Of a stretch of DNA of 64,000 nt, positions 17,357 to 26,486 are shown one piece after another (positions within the stretch are counted from its first letter, which is position 1; each line of letters begins with the position of its first letter). The notes under the pieces were generated by a model, which worked only from the letters and a program-made list of their open reading frames with translations, was not told the DNA's origin and searched no databases. Both the position numbers and the translations under genes were made by a program. The stretch covers positions 124,001 through 188,000 of the forward strand of contig NZ_BMHP01000001.1 in assembly GCF_014641075.1 (NCBI RefSeq), in the 5' to 3' direction. Source of the stretch: Paenibacillus nasutitermitis. GTDB lineage: Bacteria > Bacillota > Bacilli > Paenibacillales > Paenibacillaceae.

Positions 17357-18403
17357 CTACGAGTGCCGCGGTGAACTTGTGAACGTTGCCGGCGCAGGCG
17401 CACTGGAAGATTGCCTGATGACTAGCTGGGGATATACGGTAGTCGTAGCCGGCGGTCTTAAGCGCGTCGAATCTTGTTCTATTTTCTCAATAAGGATATC
17501 TATGGCTCTTTGAGTCATATCCTTAATCGGAGGATATACGGTCGTCAGAGGCGTGAGTAAATACTCGGACTCCCGGACATTGTCGAAGCCGACTATGGAG
17601 ATATGTTCAGGGACCTGCAATCCGGCTTCGTGCGCGGCCTTCATTGCCCCGATTGCCAGATAATCATAAGAAGCAAGCACGGCAGTCGGCCGATCATCTT
17701 CCGCTAGCAATTCCTTCATTCTTAAATATCCTCCAGCCTCGAACCGCTCTTTGCCAGATTTGATATGGTTGGGGTGGAAAGAAAGTCCGGCTTGCGCTAA
17801 AGCGCGGATAAACAGAGGAAGCCGGATACCAGAGGACAAGTGCTCCCCGATGAAGCCAAATGTCTGATGTCCGAGAGAGACGAGGTGGTTAACAAGCAGG
17901 GAAATGCCATATCCCTCGTCTACTGTTACGATCTCCACGTCATGTGAACGATCGGCTGAACCAATGGTCACAACAGGAAAGTCGCTGTATTTTTTTTCTT
18001 GGCGGAAAATATTGCCCATCTCCGGGCTTAGCTGATCGGCATAGATGATCCCGTCGACCTTGCGACCGATGAACAAATCCACGTTTTTCATACCCCTGTC
18101 AGCATTCCAGCCAGTTGTACCTATGATCAGCGAATACCCTTTACCTTTAAGTGCCGTTTCAATAAATTCGATAATCTGAGCATAGTAATTGCTGCTAATT
18201 TCCGGAACGATCAAGCCTACGAGGTGGGTGCGTTTGCCACTTAGCGCTTTGGCCATAAAGTTGGGGGTATAGTTAAGCTCGGCTGCGAGCTTTTCAACCA
18301 TTTTGCGAGTTTTTTCTTTCACTCGCTTATCACCAGAGAGAGCTCGAGAGACGGTTGAAGGATTTACTCCGGCTGCCTTGGCAACTTCCTTGAGTGTAAT
18401 CAT
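17357..18403 (-). CDS. LacI family transcriptional regulator
   Basis: A 348-residue repressor. The N-terminal helix-turn-helix reads TLKEVAKAAGVNPSTVSRALSG, followed by the hinge helix region (YTPNFMAKALSGKRT) and a periplasmic-binding-protein-like effector domain (LVGLIVPEISSNYYAQII, ISIVGFDNVRESEYLLTPLTTV). The start ATG 18403 follows AAAAGGAG. It is divergent from the SDR/MlrC/IlvD operon. Two copies of a 14-bp CG-centred palindrome lie in the 207-bp intergenic region, one near each gene, which fits a repressor acting on itself and on the operon. The inducer is unknown; sugar acids are plausible given the operon. Confidence 0.95.
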   Translation of the reverse strand: MITLKEVAKAAGVNPSTVSRALSGDKRVKEKTRKMVEKLAAELNYTPNFMAKALSGKRTHLVGLIVPEISSNYYAQIIEFIETALKGKGYSLIIGTTGWNADRGMKNVDLFIGRKVDGIIYADQLSPEMGNIFRQEKKYSDFPVVTIGSADRSHDVEIVTVDEGYGISLLVNHLVSLGHQTFGFIGEHLSSGIRLPLFIRALAQAGLSFHPNHIKSGKERFEAGGYLRMKELLAEDDRPTAVLASYDYLAIGAMKAAHEAGLQVPEHISIVGFDNVRESEYLLTPLTTVYPPIKDMTQRAIDILIEKIEQDSTRLRPPATTTVYPQLVIRQSSSAPAPATFTSSPRHS

Positions 18404-18435
18404 GGTCTAGCTCCTTTTAGATATTGTTGTAACTT

Positions 18436-18449
18436 TACAATCGTTTGTA
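18436..18449. promoter_or_regulatory. LacI-type operator, copy 1
   Basis: TACAATCGTTTGTA, a near-perfect palindrome with the central CG usual for LacI-family operators. It is followed by TTTTA exactly as in copy 2 (18570-18583) and lies 33 bp upstream of the regulator's start. Confidence 0.65.
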
Positions 18450-18569
18450 TTTTAATGAATGTTTATATTATAGCATCATTAAACGGTATTTTCATCACTA
18501 TATAAGGAATCTGTTGCGGATAAAATATGGGGTTGATTTAAATAAATAAGGATGGTATTCTACGGTAAA

Positions 18570-18583
18570 TGCAAGCGGTTGTA
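18570..18583. promoter_or_regulatory. LacI-type operator, copy 2
   Basis: TGCAAGCGGTTGTA followed by TTTTA, sharing the pattern TRCAANCGNTTGTA with copy 1. It lies 27 bp upstream of the dehydrogenase start, so a bound repressor would block transcription. The centres of the two copies are 134 bp apart. Confidence 0.65.
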
Positions 18584-18610
18584 TTTTAAGGGAAAGGTGA
18601 ATAAATCCAA

Positions 18611-19372
18611 ATGAGGCTTAAAGATAAAGTCGCTATTGTTACAGGTTCCTCGCGTTCCATCGGCGCTCAGATTGCGAAGAGGTTTGCTCGTGAGGGAGCA
18701 AAGGTTGTTGTTAATTATCCGACCGAGCCGGAATTGGCAGAAGAGGTTGTGCGGCAAATTCAGAGCGAGGGTGGAGAAGCATTCGCATTTCGTGCAGATG
18801 TAACCAAAGAAGCTGAGGTTCAAGCGATGGTAGCTGAGACAGTAGCCCGTTTTGGAACTGTGCATATTCTGGTCAATAATGCGGGAATTGATCCGCGCCA
18901 AGCCTGGTATGAGATTACGGATGCCGATTGGGATTTGGTGATGGATACGAATGTAAGGTCCCAATTGTATACAGCGAAGGCTGTATATCCTTATATGCAG
19001 AAGCAGCAATATGGAAAAATCATTAACGTCTCCTCGGTTACGCAATTTACCGGTCAGAAAAATTTTCTGCATTATGTAACCTCTAAAGGAGCCATTATTG
19101 GGTTTACTCGTGCATTGGCAAGAGAGGTTGGAAATGACGGAATAACCGTAAATTGCATTACTCCAGGTGCAGTATTGACGGAATCCGAAGGTGAGGACGA
19201 GTTGAATTACGATCCGGCTGAAACCGCACGGAGGATGGCGACGTTGCAATCCATTCCGCGCAGAGAGACTGCCGAGGATCTTGAAGGCGCATTCGTATTT
19301 TTTGCTGCTCCGGATAGCGACTTTATTACCGGACAGACGCTGAATGTGGATGGCGGCTGGGTTATGCACTGA
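18611..19372 (+). CDS. SDR family oxidoreductase
   Basis: Short-chain dehydrogenase/reductase of 253 residues, cytosolic. The NAD(P)-binding glycine motif is TGSSRSIG (12-19), NNAG is present at about 89-92, the catalytic tetrad shows S in NVSSVTQ, and Y-x3-K in HYVTSKGA; the C-terminal FITGQTLNVDGGW is the classical SDR end. It is the first gene of a three-gene operon (18 nt to the next gene) with a MlrC-type protein and an IlvD/Edd-type dehydratase. That setting suggests oxidation of a sugar or an aldonate intermediate, but the substrate is not determinable. The ribosome site AAAGGTG precedes ATG 18611. Confidence 0.93.
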   Translation: MRLKDKVAIVTGSSRSIGAQIAKRFAREGAKVVVNYPTEPELAEEVVRQIQSEGGEAFAFRADVTKEAEVQAMVAETVARFGTVHILVNNAGIDPRQAWYEITDADWDLVMDTNVRSQLYTAKAVYPYMQKQQYGKIINVSSVTQFTGQKNFLHYVTSKGAIIGFTRALAREVGNDGITVNCITPGAVLTESEGEDELNYDPAETARRMATLQSIPRRETAEDLEGAFVFFAAPDSDFITGQTLNVDGGWVMH

Positions 19373-19390
19373 ACGAAGGAGCGGGAATAG

Positions 19391-20878
19391 ATGAGAATTG
19401 TAGTTGGCGGTATTCTACAGGAAAGCAATACGTTTAGTACGAAGCCAAGCACAATAGAAGATTTCTACCGATATTTTTACTTGGTAGGGAATGAGCTGAA
19501 TAAGCCTAATCTAGCTGAGAATGAATGGAGCGGATTCAAGAAAGCTGCTGAGGAGCAAGGCGTAACATTGCTGCCCACCTTGTATACCCAGGCTGTCTCA
19601 TCCGGTCCGGTTCGCAGGGAAGCTCTGGATACACTGAAGCAAACGCTATTAACCATGCTTGATCAAGCGGAAGATTATGATGGAGTATTGTTTGCTATGC
19701 ATGGCGCTTGGGTGACAGAGGATAGCGAAAGTGCGGACAACGAAATTATAACGGCTATTCGCAATAAGGTTGGGCGAACGATTCCAATTGTCATTACACT
19801 GGATTCACATGCCAATATCACGAAAGCGATGCTGGACAATGTGGATGCGATCGTCGGCTATCAAACCTTCCCGCACATTGATTACGCATCGACCGCTTAT
19901 CGGGCGGCAACGCTTCTCTTCGATGCAATTCAAACAAATAAGAAGCTCCATACCGTATTAAAAAAGGCTCCAATGATTGTGCAAGCGGAGAAGCATACGA
20001 CCTATCTCGAGCCTATGGTCTCCCTTTGGGATGAAGCAAAAGCGGGTGAAGCCCGTGCCGATTCAGTAATGACATCCTTATTCGCTGTTCAGCCATGGCT
20101 TGATGTGAAGGAAATGGGCTTCTCTGTCGTCGTTGTGGGAGAAGATCTACATAAAGCGGAAGCTGAGGCTCAGCGATTAATCGAGCTGGTATGGTCAAGG
20201 CGCAAGGAGTTCGAAATTGACTTATACAGTCCTTCGCAGGTGCTAGCCAAGCTCGCGGAGGAGCAGCTTCCAGGTCCTGTCGTTGCGTCAGACTCCGCGG
20301 ATAGTCCGGGTGCCGGATCGTCCGGGGATAGCAATGCTGTATTGCGAGAATTACTTAGTAGCGGAGCGGACCAGAACTATCGATGCTTGCTGTCTATGGT
20401 GGATGCTGTGTCTGCTAGAAGTGCTCATGAGGCAGGAGTTGGCAGCAGGTTGAAGCTGAGGGTGGGACATACACTCAGCACGACAACGGGAAGCCCTCTT
20501 GAAATCGAGGGCGATGTCGTCTACTCAGGCAACACTAAATTCCGCTTCGGAGGAGGCATGGTTGCCAATCTGGAAGCCAATATGGGAATGTGTGCCGTCA
20601 TTCAAATCGGTAAGATTTCTTTGCTGCTGATGGAAAATCCGACGTTTACCGGAGATCCCGCTATGTATCGCAGTGTCGGGTTGGAGCCGTCGGATGCCGA
20701 TTTTGTGTTGGTGAAATCTGCTGCGCAGTTCCGTGCAGAGTATGAGAAGCTCACCGATCGAATCTATATTCTTGACACGCCTGGCGCAAGCACAGCGAAT
20801 TTAAAGAGCTTAACGTTCGTCAATATTCCAAGGCCGATGTATCCCTTCGATGAGACAGCTGACATTGTATTGAAATAG
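19391..20878 (+). CDS. M81 (MlrC) family putative metallohydrolase
   Basis: A 495-residue protein of the MlrC family, named from microcystin-degradation clusters but widespread next to catabolic genes. Visible signatures are GGILQESNTFS at the N-terminus, FAMHGAWVTED, the metal-ligand segment TLDSHANIT, and DSADSPGAGSSGDS in the second half, which corresponds to the family's glycine-rich D-x-PG motif. No signal peptide, so cytosolic. The gene is preceded by AAGGAGCGG and followed after 17 nt by the dehydratase. In this operon it more likely opens or deacylates a small metabolite than degrades a peptide; that is inference from neighbours. Confidence 0.9.
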   Translation: MRIVVGGILQESNTFSTKPSTIEDFYRYFYLVGNELNKPNLAENEWSGFKKAAEEQGVTLLPTLYTQAVSSGPVRREALDTLKQTLLTMLDQAEDYDGVLFAMHGAWVTEDSESADNEIITAIRNKVGRTIPIVITLDSHANITKAMLDNVDAIVGYQTFPHIDYASTAYRAATLLFDAIQTNKKLHTVLKKAPMIVQAEKHTTYLEPMVSLWDEAKAGEARADSVMTSLFAVQPWLDVKEMGFSVVVVGEDLHKAEAEAQRLIELVWSRRKEFEIDLYSPSQVLAKLAEEQLPGPVVASDSADSPGAGSSGDSNAVLRELLSSGADQNYRCLLSMVDAVSARSAHEAGVGSRLKLRVGHTLSTTTGSPLEIEGDVVYSGNTKFRFGGGMVANLEANMGMCAVIQIGKISLLLMENPTFTGDPAMYRSVGLEPSDADFVLVKSAAQFRAEYEKLTDRIYILDTPGASTANLKSLTFVNIPRPMYPFDETADIVLK

Positions 20879-20895
20879 AGAGGAGGAACACTTGT

Positions 20896-22626
20896 ATGAA
20901 TAACACGGAGCAGCTAGAGAGCCAGAAAGTACGGAAGATTAGCTTCGAAGGGGATGCTCTTCGGATGTCCATGGATTGGACGGTCGAGGATCTCGACAAG
21001 GTTCAAGTGCTCGTTGAAAGCACGCATGGCTCAAGTCACCCAAGCTCCTATCACCTGGGTGAATTGGTAGGAGAGATGGAGAAGGGGGTCTTCCAAACGG
21101 GAGGCAAGCCTGCTGTCTATACGACTACCGATATCTGTGATGGTGTCGCACAGGCTCATAATGGGATGCATTATTCCCTGCTTTCCCGTGACATGATTGC
21201 CTCAATGGTAGAAATTCATGCAATGGCTACTCCATTCGATGCCATGGTCCTTACCTCCGCTGGAGATAAAGCTGTGCCTGCTCACTTAATGGCAATTGCT
21301 CGGTTAGATATTCCATCCATCCACGTTCCTGGCGGGGCGATGGGGGCGGGACCTTGTATGCGCTCGAATGAAGAACTGTGGCATATGAGTGTGGAAGTGG
21401 ATCAGAATAAAATGACCAAGGAGGAGTTTCTGGCCTTCCAACGTGCTTGTTGTCCGACATGCGGAGCCTGTCAATATATGGGGACGGCAGCAACGATGCA
21501 AGTCGTGTCCGAGGCATTGGGGCTGGCTCTTCCATGGTCTGCGCTAATTCCAGCTACGAACGCGGAGATTAAACGGGCGGCTCGCGCGGCAGGCCAGCAG
21601 ATCATGCGTTTGGTTCAGGCAGGGATCACCCCATCGAAGATTCTGACCCGGGAAGCTTTCGAAAATGCGATTATGGTTCACTCTGCGGTCGGCGGCTCCT
21701 TAAATGCGGTTATGCATTTAATCGCTGTGGCCAGAGAAATCGGTATTGAGCTCGATGTGGAAACCTTTGATCACATTCATCGCAAAATACCCGTATTGGT
21801 GGATACGAAAACAGCCGGACATTATCCGACGGAGCTGTTCTGGTATGCTGGCGGCGTCCCGCAGGTTATGCTGGAATTGCAAGATTACCTTCATCTGGAT
21901 GTGCTGACGGTCACCGGATTCACCCTTCGTGAAAATCTTGAGGCGTTTAAGCATAACGAAATGCCTAAATTTGCTGAGATGTTCTTGGCGAACTATAAGC
22001 TGAATAAACGAAATGTCATCTACCCGATTCAGAAACCATTAAAGTCCGAGGGCTCTCTTGCCGTGCTGAAAGGCAATCTATCGCCGAAGGGAGCAACGAT
22101 TAAGAAATCGGCTGTCGTAGCGGAAATGCAAGTGCACAAAGGGCCGGTGAAAGTATACGATACAGAGCGTGAGGCAGTGGATGCATTGCTGGCGAAAGAA
22201 ATTCAGCCAGGAGATATTGTCATCATTCGTTATCAGGGGCCTAAAGCGGTGGGTATGCCGGAGATGTTCTTCATGTCAGAGCTGATTGCATCCGACCCCG
22301 TATTGTCCAAGACAACCTCCTTGGTCACGGATGGACGTTTCTCGGGAGCGACCCGGGGACCATGCGTTGGATATGTAGCTCCTGAAGCTTTGGATGGCGG
22401 GCCTATTGCCGTAGTCGCGAATAATGACATCGTTCTGATTGATATCCCAAATCGATTGATGGAAATTATCGGTACGGATGGTCAGGAAAGAAGCCAAGAA
22501 GAAATTGCTGAAATTATACGTAAACGGTTCGAGAATTGGATTCCGCCTACATTTAATCATAAGGGAGCGTTGAAGCAATATACTAGAATGGCGCGTCCAG
22601 CATTAGAAGGTGGTTCGTGCTCGTAG
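20896..22626 (+). CDS. IlvD/Edd family dehydratase, YjhG/YagF-like
   Basis: A 576-residue dehydratase of the iron-sulfur IlvD/Edd superfamily, which removes water from dihydroxy acids or aldonates. Signatures include CDGVAQAHNGMHYSLLSRD, CPTCGACQYMGTAATMQ, VGGSLNAVMHLIAVARE, TDGRFSGATRGPCVGYV and GGPIA. The N-terminal STHGSSHPSSY is more like the xylonate dehydratase-type members (YjhG/YagF) than like IlvD. The segment that usually carries a cluster cysteine in C-D-K reads SAGDKAVP here, so that ligand is absent, while extra cysteines occur (RACCPTCGAC). Last gene of the LacI-controlled operon; a terminator follows at 22785. An aldonate is the likely substrate; amino acid biosynthesis is unlikely. 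Confidence 0.88.
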   Translation: MNNTEQLESQKVRKISFEGDALRMSMDWTVEDLDKVQVLVESTHGSSHPSSYHLGELVGEMEKGVFQTGGKPAVYTTTDICDGVAQAHNGMHYSLLSRDMIASMVEIHAMATPFDAMVLTSAGDKAVPAHLMAIARLDIPSIHVPGGAMGAGPCMRSNEELWHMSVEVDQNKMTKEEFLAFQRACCPTCGACQYMGTAATMQVVSEALGLALPWSALIPATNAEIKRAARAAGQQIMRLVQAGITPSKILTREAFENAIMVHSAVGGSLNAVMHLIAVAREIGIELDVETFDHIHRKIPVLVDTKTAGHYPTELFWYAGGVPQVMLELQDYLHLDVLTVTGFTLRENLEAFKHNEMPKFAEMFLANYKLNKRNVIYPIQKPLKSEGSLAVLKGNLSPKGATIKKSAVVAEMQVHKGPVKVYDTEREAVDALLAKEIQPGDIVIIRYQGPKAVGMPEMFFMSELIASDPVLSKTTSLVTDGRFSGATRGPCVGYVAPEALDGGPIAVVANNDIVLIDIPNRLMEIIGTDGQERSQEEIAEIIRKRFENWIPPTFNHKGALKQYTRMARPALEGGSCS

Positions 22627-22784
22627 TCCTGTTTATGGAAAATGAATTCAAAAGCTTCCTAATCAACGATAAAGGTAGATTTGTGTATGTTTATAATAGG
22701 CAAAATCCGATTATGTAGAGCTTTGCCTACAGTTTTTATTTCAGGTGTTAATTGAATTTTAAGCGATAGCTCAATAAAAGCAAG

Positions 22785-22819
22785 AAGCAGCCGATTAACG
22801 TGGATCGGCTGCTTTTGTT
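22785..22819 (+). terminator. Rho-independent terminator of the SDR/MlrC/IlvD operon
   Basis: An 11-bp perfect stem AAGCAGCCGAT / ATCGGCTGCTT with an 8-nt loop (taacgtgg) and a TTTTGTT tail. Confidence 0.85.
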
Positions 22820-22901
22820 CAACTAACAGTCAGATTTGCTCAATCATCGGGCATTATCGGACTATATTTATGGTGAGCAATGGTGTGGCTATTCCGAGGC
22901 G

Positions 22902-23681
22902 TTATGCAAAAGAAGATAATAGTTGGTTGAATCTATCACGCTCCTCCAAAAAAGGGCAATGGCCGCTGTATTGGAATGGAACCAATTGCGAATTTTTAAC
23001 CAGCTTATTTGTTTCCTGAGCTTGGGTAAACGGAACGACTTTATCATGAATTCCATGAATAATTAATGTGGGCACATCGATCTGTCCAAGATCGTTGTAA
23101 ACATTCTCGTCTCTTAGCGTGACCATAATGGCGGAAGTCGACCAATTCGCAGCTTGTAAACCCATTAGAAAGAACCATTCGGATTTCGGTTCAGAAATGT
23201 ACTGAAAGAAAAAAATCCCCGTTTGGTTTTGCAGCATTTTCGGACGGTCATTGTTTGTTTCTTCGATGATTTTATTCGTAAATTCTTTTGGAACGCTTGA
23301 TGGAGACGCAGCGTCGATCAGGACGAGTTTAGATACCCCGTACCCTTTGTAACGAGCCATATAACGAATCGAGATCGCGCCTCCGGTAGAGTGTCCTGCA
23401 AGTGTTATGTTTTTTAGCTGTAACGCTTCGATGACCATACGAAGATCATCTGCTAATCTATCGAAACTGTAACCGTCGAATGGTTTATCCGAATTGCCGT
23501 ATCCTCTCCAGTCCATTCCGATACAACGGTATCCGAGCTTAGGAAGGAAATTGAACTGATATTCGAACTGGTTATGGTTTAGCGGCCATCCATGAATAAA
23601 AAGTATCGTTTTATTTCCCTCCGGATTGATGTCCTCTACAAATACTTTTACGCCCGGTTCCACAGTAACGAAGTATCCCAA
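22902..23681 (-). CDS. Alpha/beta hydrolase
   Basis: A 259-residue alpha/beta-hydrolase-fold enzyme, near the usual length of the chloroperoxidase/esterase group. The oxyanion region is FIHGWPLNH, the nucleophile elbow is GHSTGG, the acid is likely in GIHDKVVPF and the histidine in YSGHCPFLEE. No signal peptide. TTG 23681 is the start, with a GAGGCG ribosome site 6 nt before it. It stands alone at the edge of a degraded zone that also contains a broken second hydrolase gene (24134-24764), to which it is only distantly similar. The substrate is unknown. Confidence 0.9.
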   Translation of the reverse strand: MGYFVTVEPGVKVFVEDINPEGNKTILFIHGWPLNHNQFEYQFNFLPKLGYRCIGMDWRGYGNSDKPFDGYSFDRLADDLRMVIEALQLKNITLAGHSTGGAISIRYMARYKGYGVSKLVLIDAASPSSVPKEFTNKIIEETNNDRPKMLQNQTGIFFFQYISEPKSEWFFLMGLQAANWSTSAIMVTLRDENVYNDLGQIDVPTLIIHGIHDKVVPFTQAQETNKLVKNSQLVPFQYSGHCPFLEERDRFNQLLSSFA

Positions 23682-23822
23682 ATGTATCGCCTCAATTTTT
23701 TATAATGTACTTCCCCATTAAGATATTCGCCCCAGGCAAGGTGAATGCCTAATTTCGGCGTCAAATTGGGTTTAGATAGTGCGTAGAGATTTCTGAGGAA
23801 TAGCTTGAGTGAAACAATTTCT

Positions 23823-24113
23823 TCAGATCATCGAGCTACTATGAAAATTCATTAGCTGGCAAATCCATTCTGCATCTTTAACATCGGTTTTGCGTCCAGG
23901 TACTGCTTTCATATGCTGAGCGTTGACAACTAAAAACTCAGGTGTCATCAGCTTCGATTACGTTCACAATTGGTTCCAGTATACACTTGTACTCTCCTTG
24001 GCCATATGAGTACATCCGTGCAGCTTTATCCAATCCACTAGCTTTGCGATGCATGGATGGCTAACGGGGAACGAGTGATCAATAACCGACACTACGAGGT
24101 TGGTTTTATTCAT
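23823..24113 (-). pseudogene. IS110-family transposase remnant (N-terminal part)
   Basis: On the minus strand from 24113 a frame begins MNKTNLVVS, then IKLHGCTHMAKESTSVYW, stops, and continues in another frame as LVVNAQHMKAVPGRKTDVKDAEWICQL before ending at 23823. The ESTSVYW and VPGRKTDVKDAEW segments are hallmarks of the DEDD/RuvC-like domain of IS110-family transposases. At least two frameshifts are needed, and the second half of the protein is absent. It fills most of the 450-bp gap between the two hydrolase loci. Terminal repeats could not be identified. Confidence 0.75.
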
Positions 24114-24133
24114 AATGATTGGGAGGTAAAATC

Positions 24134-24764
24134 TTGAACGATGTTATAGTGGAACAAAAATTAGATATAGGCAGCATCAGGCTGTATTATGAGTATTTGG
24201 GTGAAAACAACGATAAACCAACTGTTGTTTTCGATTCAGGATATGCTTGGTCGTTTGCCAACTGGAATCCAATTCGTGATGGCGTTTCGAAACTTGCCAA
24301 AATGTTTGTTTATAATCGTGCAGGTATCGGGGAAAGTGAAAAAGATAATCGACCCCGTCACAGTATACAAAATTTTAGTTGGACAATCCTTTGGAGGGGT
24401 AAATGTTAGATTATATGCAAATACATATCCAGAAGAGGTGGTTGGAATCATTCTATTAGATTCATCTCATGAGGATCAAAATAAAAAGATGGTTCACTTA
24501 TTGAGTTTGATGAAAATTTAGAACAAGTTCGAGCTGCCCAATCATTGGGAAGCATTCCGCTTATCGTTGTAACAGGCAGAAAGCAACCCCACCACACGCC
24601 AGAATCCTGGACGTATTGGATGGAGTTTCAAAAAGAGCTCGTTAAATTGGTCTAATAGCAAACATATCATTGTTGAAGATGCTGGGCATGCTATCCACAT
24701 TGATCGTCCTGATGCTGTAATTGATATTATTGAAGATATGTTGGAAATCGTTAGTAATAGTTGA
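24134..24764 (+). pseudogene. Broken alpha/beta hydrolase gene
   Basis: Pieces of one alpha/beta hydrolase lie in order in different frames. TTG 24134, behind GGGAGG, begins VEQKLDIGSIRLYYEYLG and runs through FDSGYAWSFANWNPI and FVYNRAGIGESE; a second frame carries the nucleophile elbow VGQSFGGVNVRLYANTYPEEV with LLDSSHEDQ; a third carries IPLIVVTGRK and, after a stop, the catalytic-histidine segment VEDAGHAIHIDRPDAVIDII. There is also a gap of about 15-20 residues before the elbow. At least three lesions make it non-functional. The end merges with a repeated hairpin element. Confidence 0.8.
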
Positions 24765-24808
24765 ACGCAACAAGGAGCAGTTTGCTGTGGCAGCTGCTCC
24801 TGTTTTTA
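24757..24808. repeat. Hairpin repeat element, copy B, with terminator-like tail
   Basis: Begins ATAGTTGAACGCAA and holds the stem AGGAGCAG / CTGCTCCT (24773-24780 with 24794-24801) followed by GTTTTTATT. The first 14 bases and the stem recur at 32381-32435 (copy A). It can act as a terminator on the plus strand. Beyond it, up to 25409, lies about 600 bp in which I see only short low-scoring frames and no supportable gene. Confidence 0.55.
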
Positions 24809-25409
24809 TTAAGCTCCCATGAAAATTAAATCTCAGTTACTGTAAAAGACAATAGTAAAGAAGACGCATTATGTCCAGGTACGAGTCCAGCCCATGAGTA
24901 TAAATGCGCAGTACTAGGAACTGTGTCTTAATATCCGTCCCAATTTCCGTTAAGATTTGTTCTGCCATTCGAGTAGCTACCCAGGGATTGAACCTAACGG
25001 TCGACTTCGTCACGAAAGGGAACGACTCTTCCTCTCCCAGGCCTAAGAGATTCTTACCCATTTTCATCATCTGTGGTGCAGCGCTTGCACTGCATAATCA
25101 TTTAAGTTGATTGAATGCTACAATATGGATATAAAGCGGTGCAAGAGAGCCGCTCCATCGCTTCGTTTTATTAATGGGGCAGGCGCCGCGGCGACCTGGC
25201 GACCTGGCGGTATCATTCAAGTTAACGTCTTTGCTTTGCCGGGTTTATTATCGTTTTAATTTTACCACTTCCCGGCGGTTTGGAAATGGCAGCATACTTA
25301 ACGGAGCCTTAATTTTCTTTAATTAAGATAGAGATAAGGTTCCGTTTCCTTGCGAATAAGATTGAACATATATAATATAGTTACAATATACAGAGGGATG
25401 GTGCAGTGG

Positions 25410-26450
25410 ATGAAAAAAACAATTTTTGCGATGGCTGTTGCGGCGGTCGTTCTGACGGGCTGCGGAGAAAACAGGAAAGAACCGGCGTCGGGACCGGCGA
25501 ATGAAACTGCAGAGGATACCAGAGCGAATGCTCCAAACAATACTGGAGCGACCCCCCCGGACAATACGGCATCGCCGGAACCCGCCGATGCGAAATATAA
25601 AGGGGAACAAATCGGACAGGCTTTGCTTGATGGGGAGTACGATGAAGTTTATGGGCAATTGAGCAAAGACTTCCAACAGGAATTGACGTCTGCCCAATTC
25701 CGCGAGACACTGAAAAGTTTCAATGAGGGCGTCGAATCGTGGGAACAGCAATCGAGACGGTTGTTAAACGACTGGCAATATTACACATGGATCGACCCGG
25801 TAGGCAAGAAGAAGGGACTTAAGGTCATAATGGACAAGAAGGAGGAAATTACGGGACTGCGGGCCATGCCGCTGGAGAGCTTCCCGGAGACGGATGCCGC
25901 CCAGACGCAACTCGCTTACGATCTGCCTTTCAAAGGGGAATGGTACGTGTTCTGGGGCGGGGAGAATGTCCTTGTGAACTATCACTATGAATTGGAAAGC
26001 CAGCGTTACGCGTACGATATCGTTCAGATCAAGGACGGATACTCCTACAAAGGCGACGCCAAGAAAAATGAAAGCTATTATGCATTCGGTCAGGAATTAA
26101 TTGCTCCGCAGGACGGCAAGGTAGTTCATGTGGTGAACGATATTAAGGATAACGAACCTGTAGGGGTGATGAATGCGGAGCAACCTTTGGGCAACGTAGT
26201 CGTCATCGATCACGGTAACGGGGAATTCAGCTTTTTGGCACATATGAAAAAAGGGTCCGCAGTTGTCAAGGTCGGCGATCAGGTGTCCCAGGGCGATCCG
26301 ATCGGCCAGTGCGGCAATTCCGGCAATTCCAGCGAGCCTCATCTGCATTATCAGGTATCCGACAAACAGGATTTATTCGATGGGAAATCGATTCGCGTGC
26401 AGTGGAAGGGCGGTTTGAGCTTGCCTCAGGGAGAAACTGTTAAAGGCTAA
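25410..26450 (+). CDS. M23 peptidase-like lipoprotein with N-terminal DUF3887-like domain
   Basis: A 346-residue lipoprotein. The start ATG 25410 gives a clean lipoprotein signal (KK, hydrophobic core, lipobox LTGC with Cys18), followed by a low-complexity linker of about 45 residues. Then comes a small helical domain (QIGQALLDGEYDEVYGQLS, FRETLKSF) like DUF3887, and a C-terminal LytM/M23 beta fold (LIAPQDGKVV, GNVVVIDHGNGEFSFLAHM, GQCGNSGNSSEPHLHYQV). The H-x-H of the second zinc motif is present; the first His/Asp motif is not obvious (QRYAYDIV or YYAFGQE stand there), so catalysis is uncertain. It could be a peptidoglycan hydrolase or a non-catalytic regulator of one. Confidence 0.85.
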   Translation: MKKTIFAMAVAAVVLTGCGENRKEPASGPANETAEDTRANAPNNTGATPPDNTASPEPADAKYKGEQIGQALLDGEYDEVYGQLSKDFQQELTSAQFRETLKSFNEGVESWEQQSRRLLNDWQYYTWIDPVGKKKGLKVIMDKKEEITGLRAMPLESFPETDAAQTQLAYDLPFKGEWYVFWGGENVLVNYHYELESQRYAYDIVQIKDGYSYKGDAKKNESYYAFGQELIAPQDGKVVHVVNDIKDNEPVGVMNAEQPLGNVVVIDHGNGEFSFLAHMKKGSAVVKVGDQVSQGDPIGQCGNSGNSSEPHLHYQVSDKQDLFDGKSIRVQWKGGLSLPQGETVKG

Positions 26451-26454
26451 GAAG

Positions 26455-26486
26455 AGCAGGCAGGAAACGATTGCTTCCTGCCTGCT
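26455..26486 (+). terminator. Hairpin after the M23 gene
   Basis: A perfect 12-bp stem AGCAGGCAGGAA / TTCCTGCCTGCT, loop 8 nt, five bases after the stop codon. No U tract follows, so it may protect the mRNA end rather than terminate by itself. The following stretch to about 26950 holds only a 106-codon minus-strand frame (26589-26909) without recognisable features. Confidence 0.5.

Noticed and set aside
18560..19369. Minus-strand open frame of 269 codons opposite the SDR gene
   Set aside because: The SDR gene has all catalytic motifs; the opposite frame also runs through the operator region, which is unlikely for a real gene.
24837..25070. Minus-strand frame of 77 codons in a gene-poor stretch
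   Set aside because: No ribosome site, no known motif, flanked by remnants; could be part of a lost gene but nothing supports a call.
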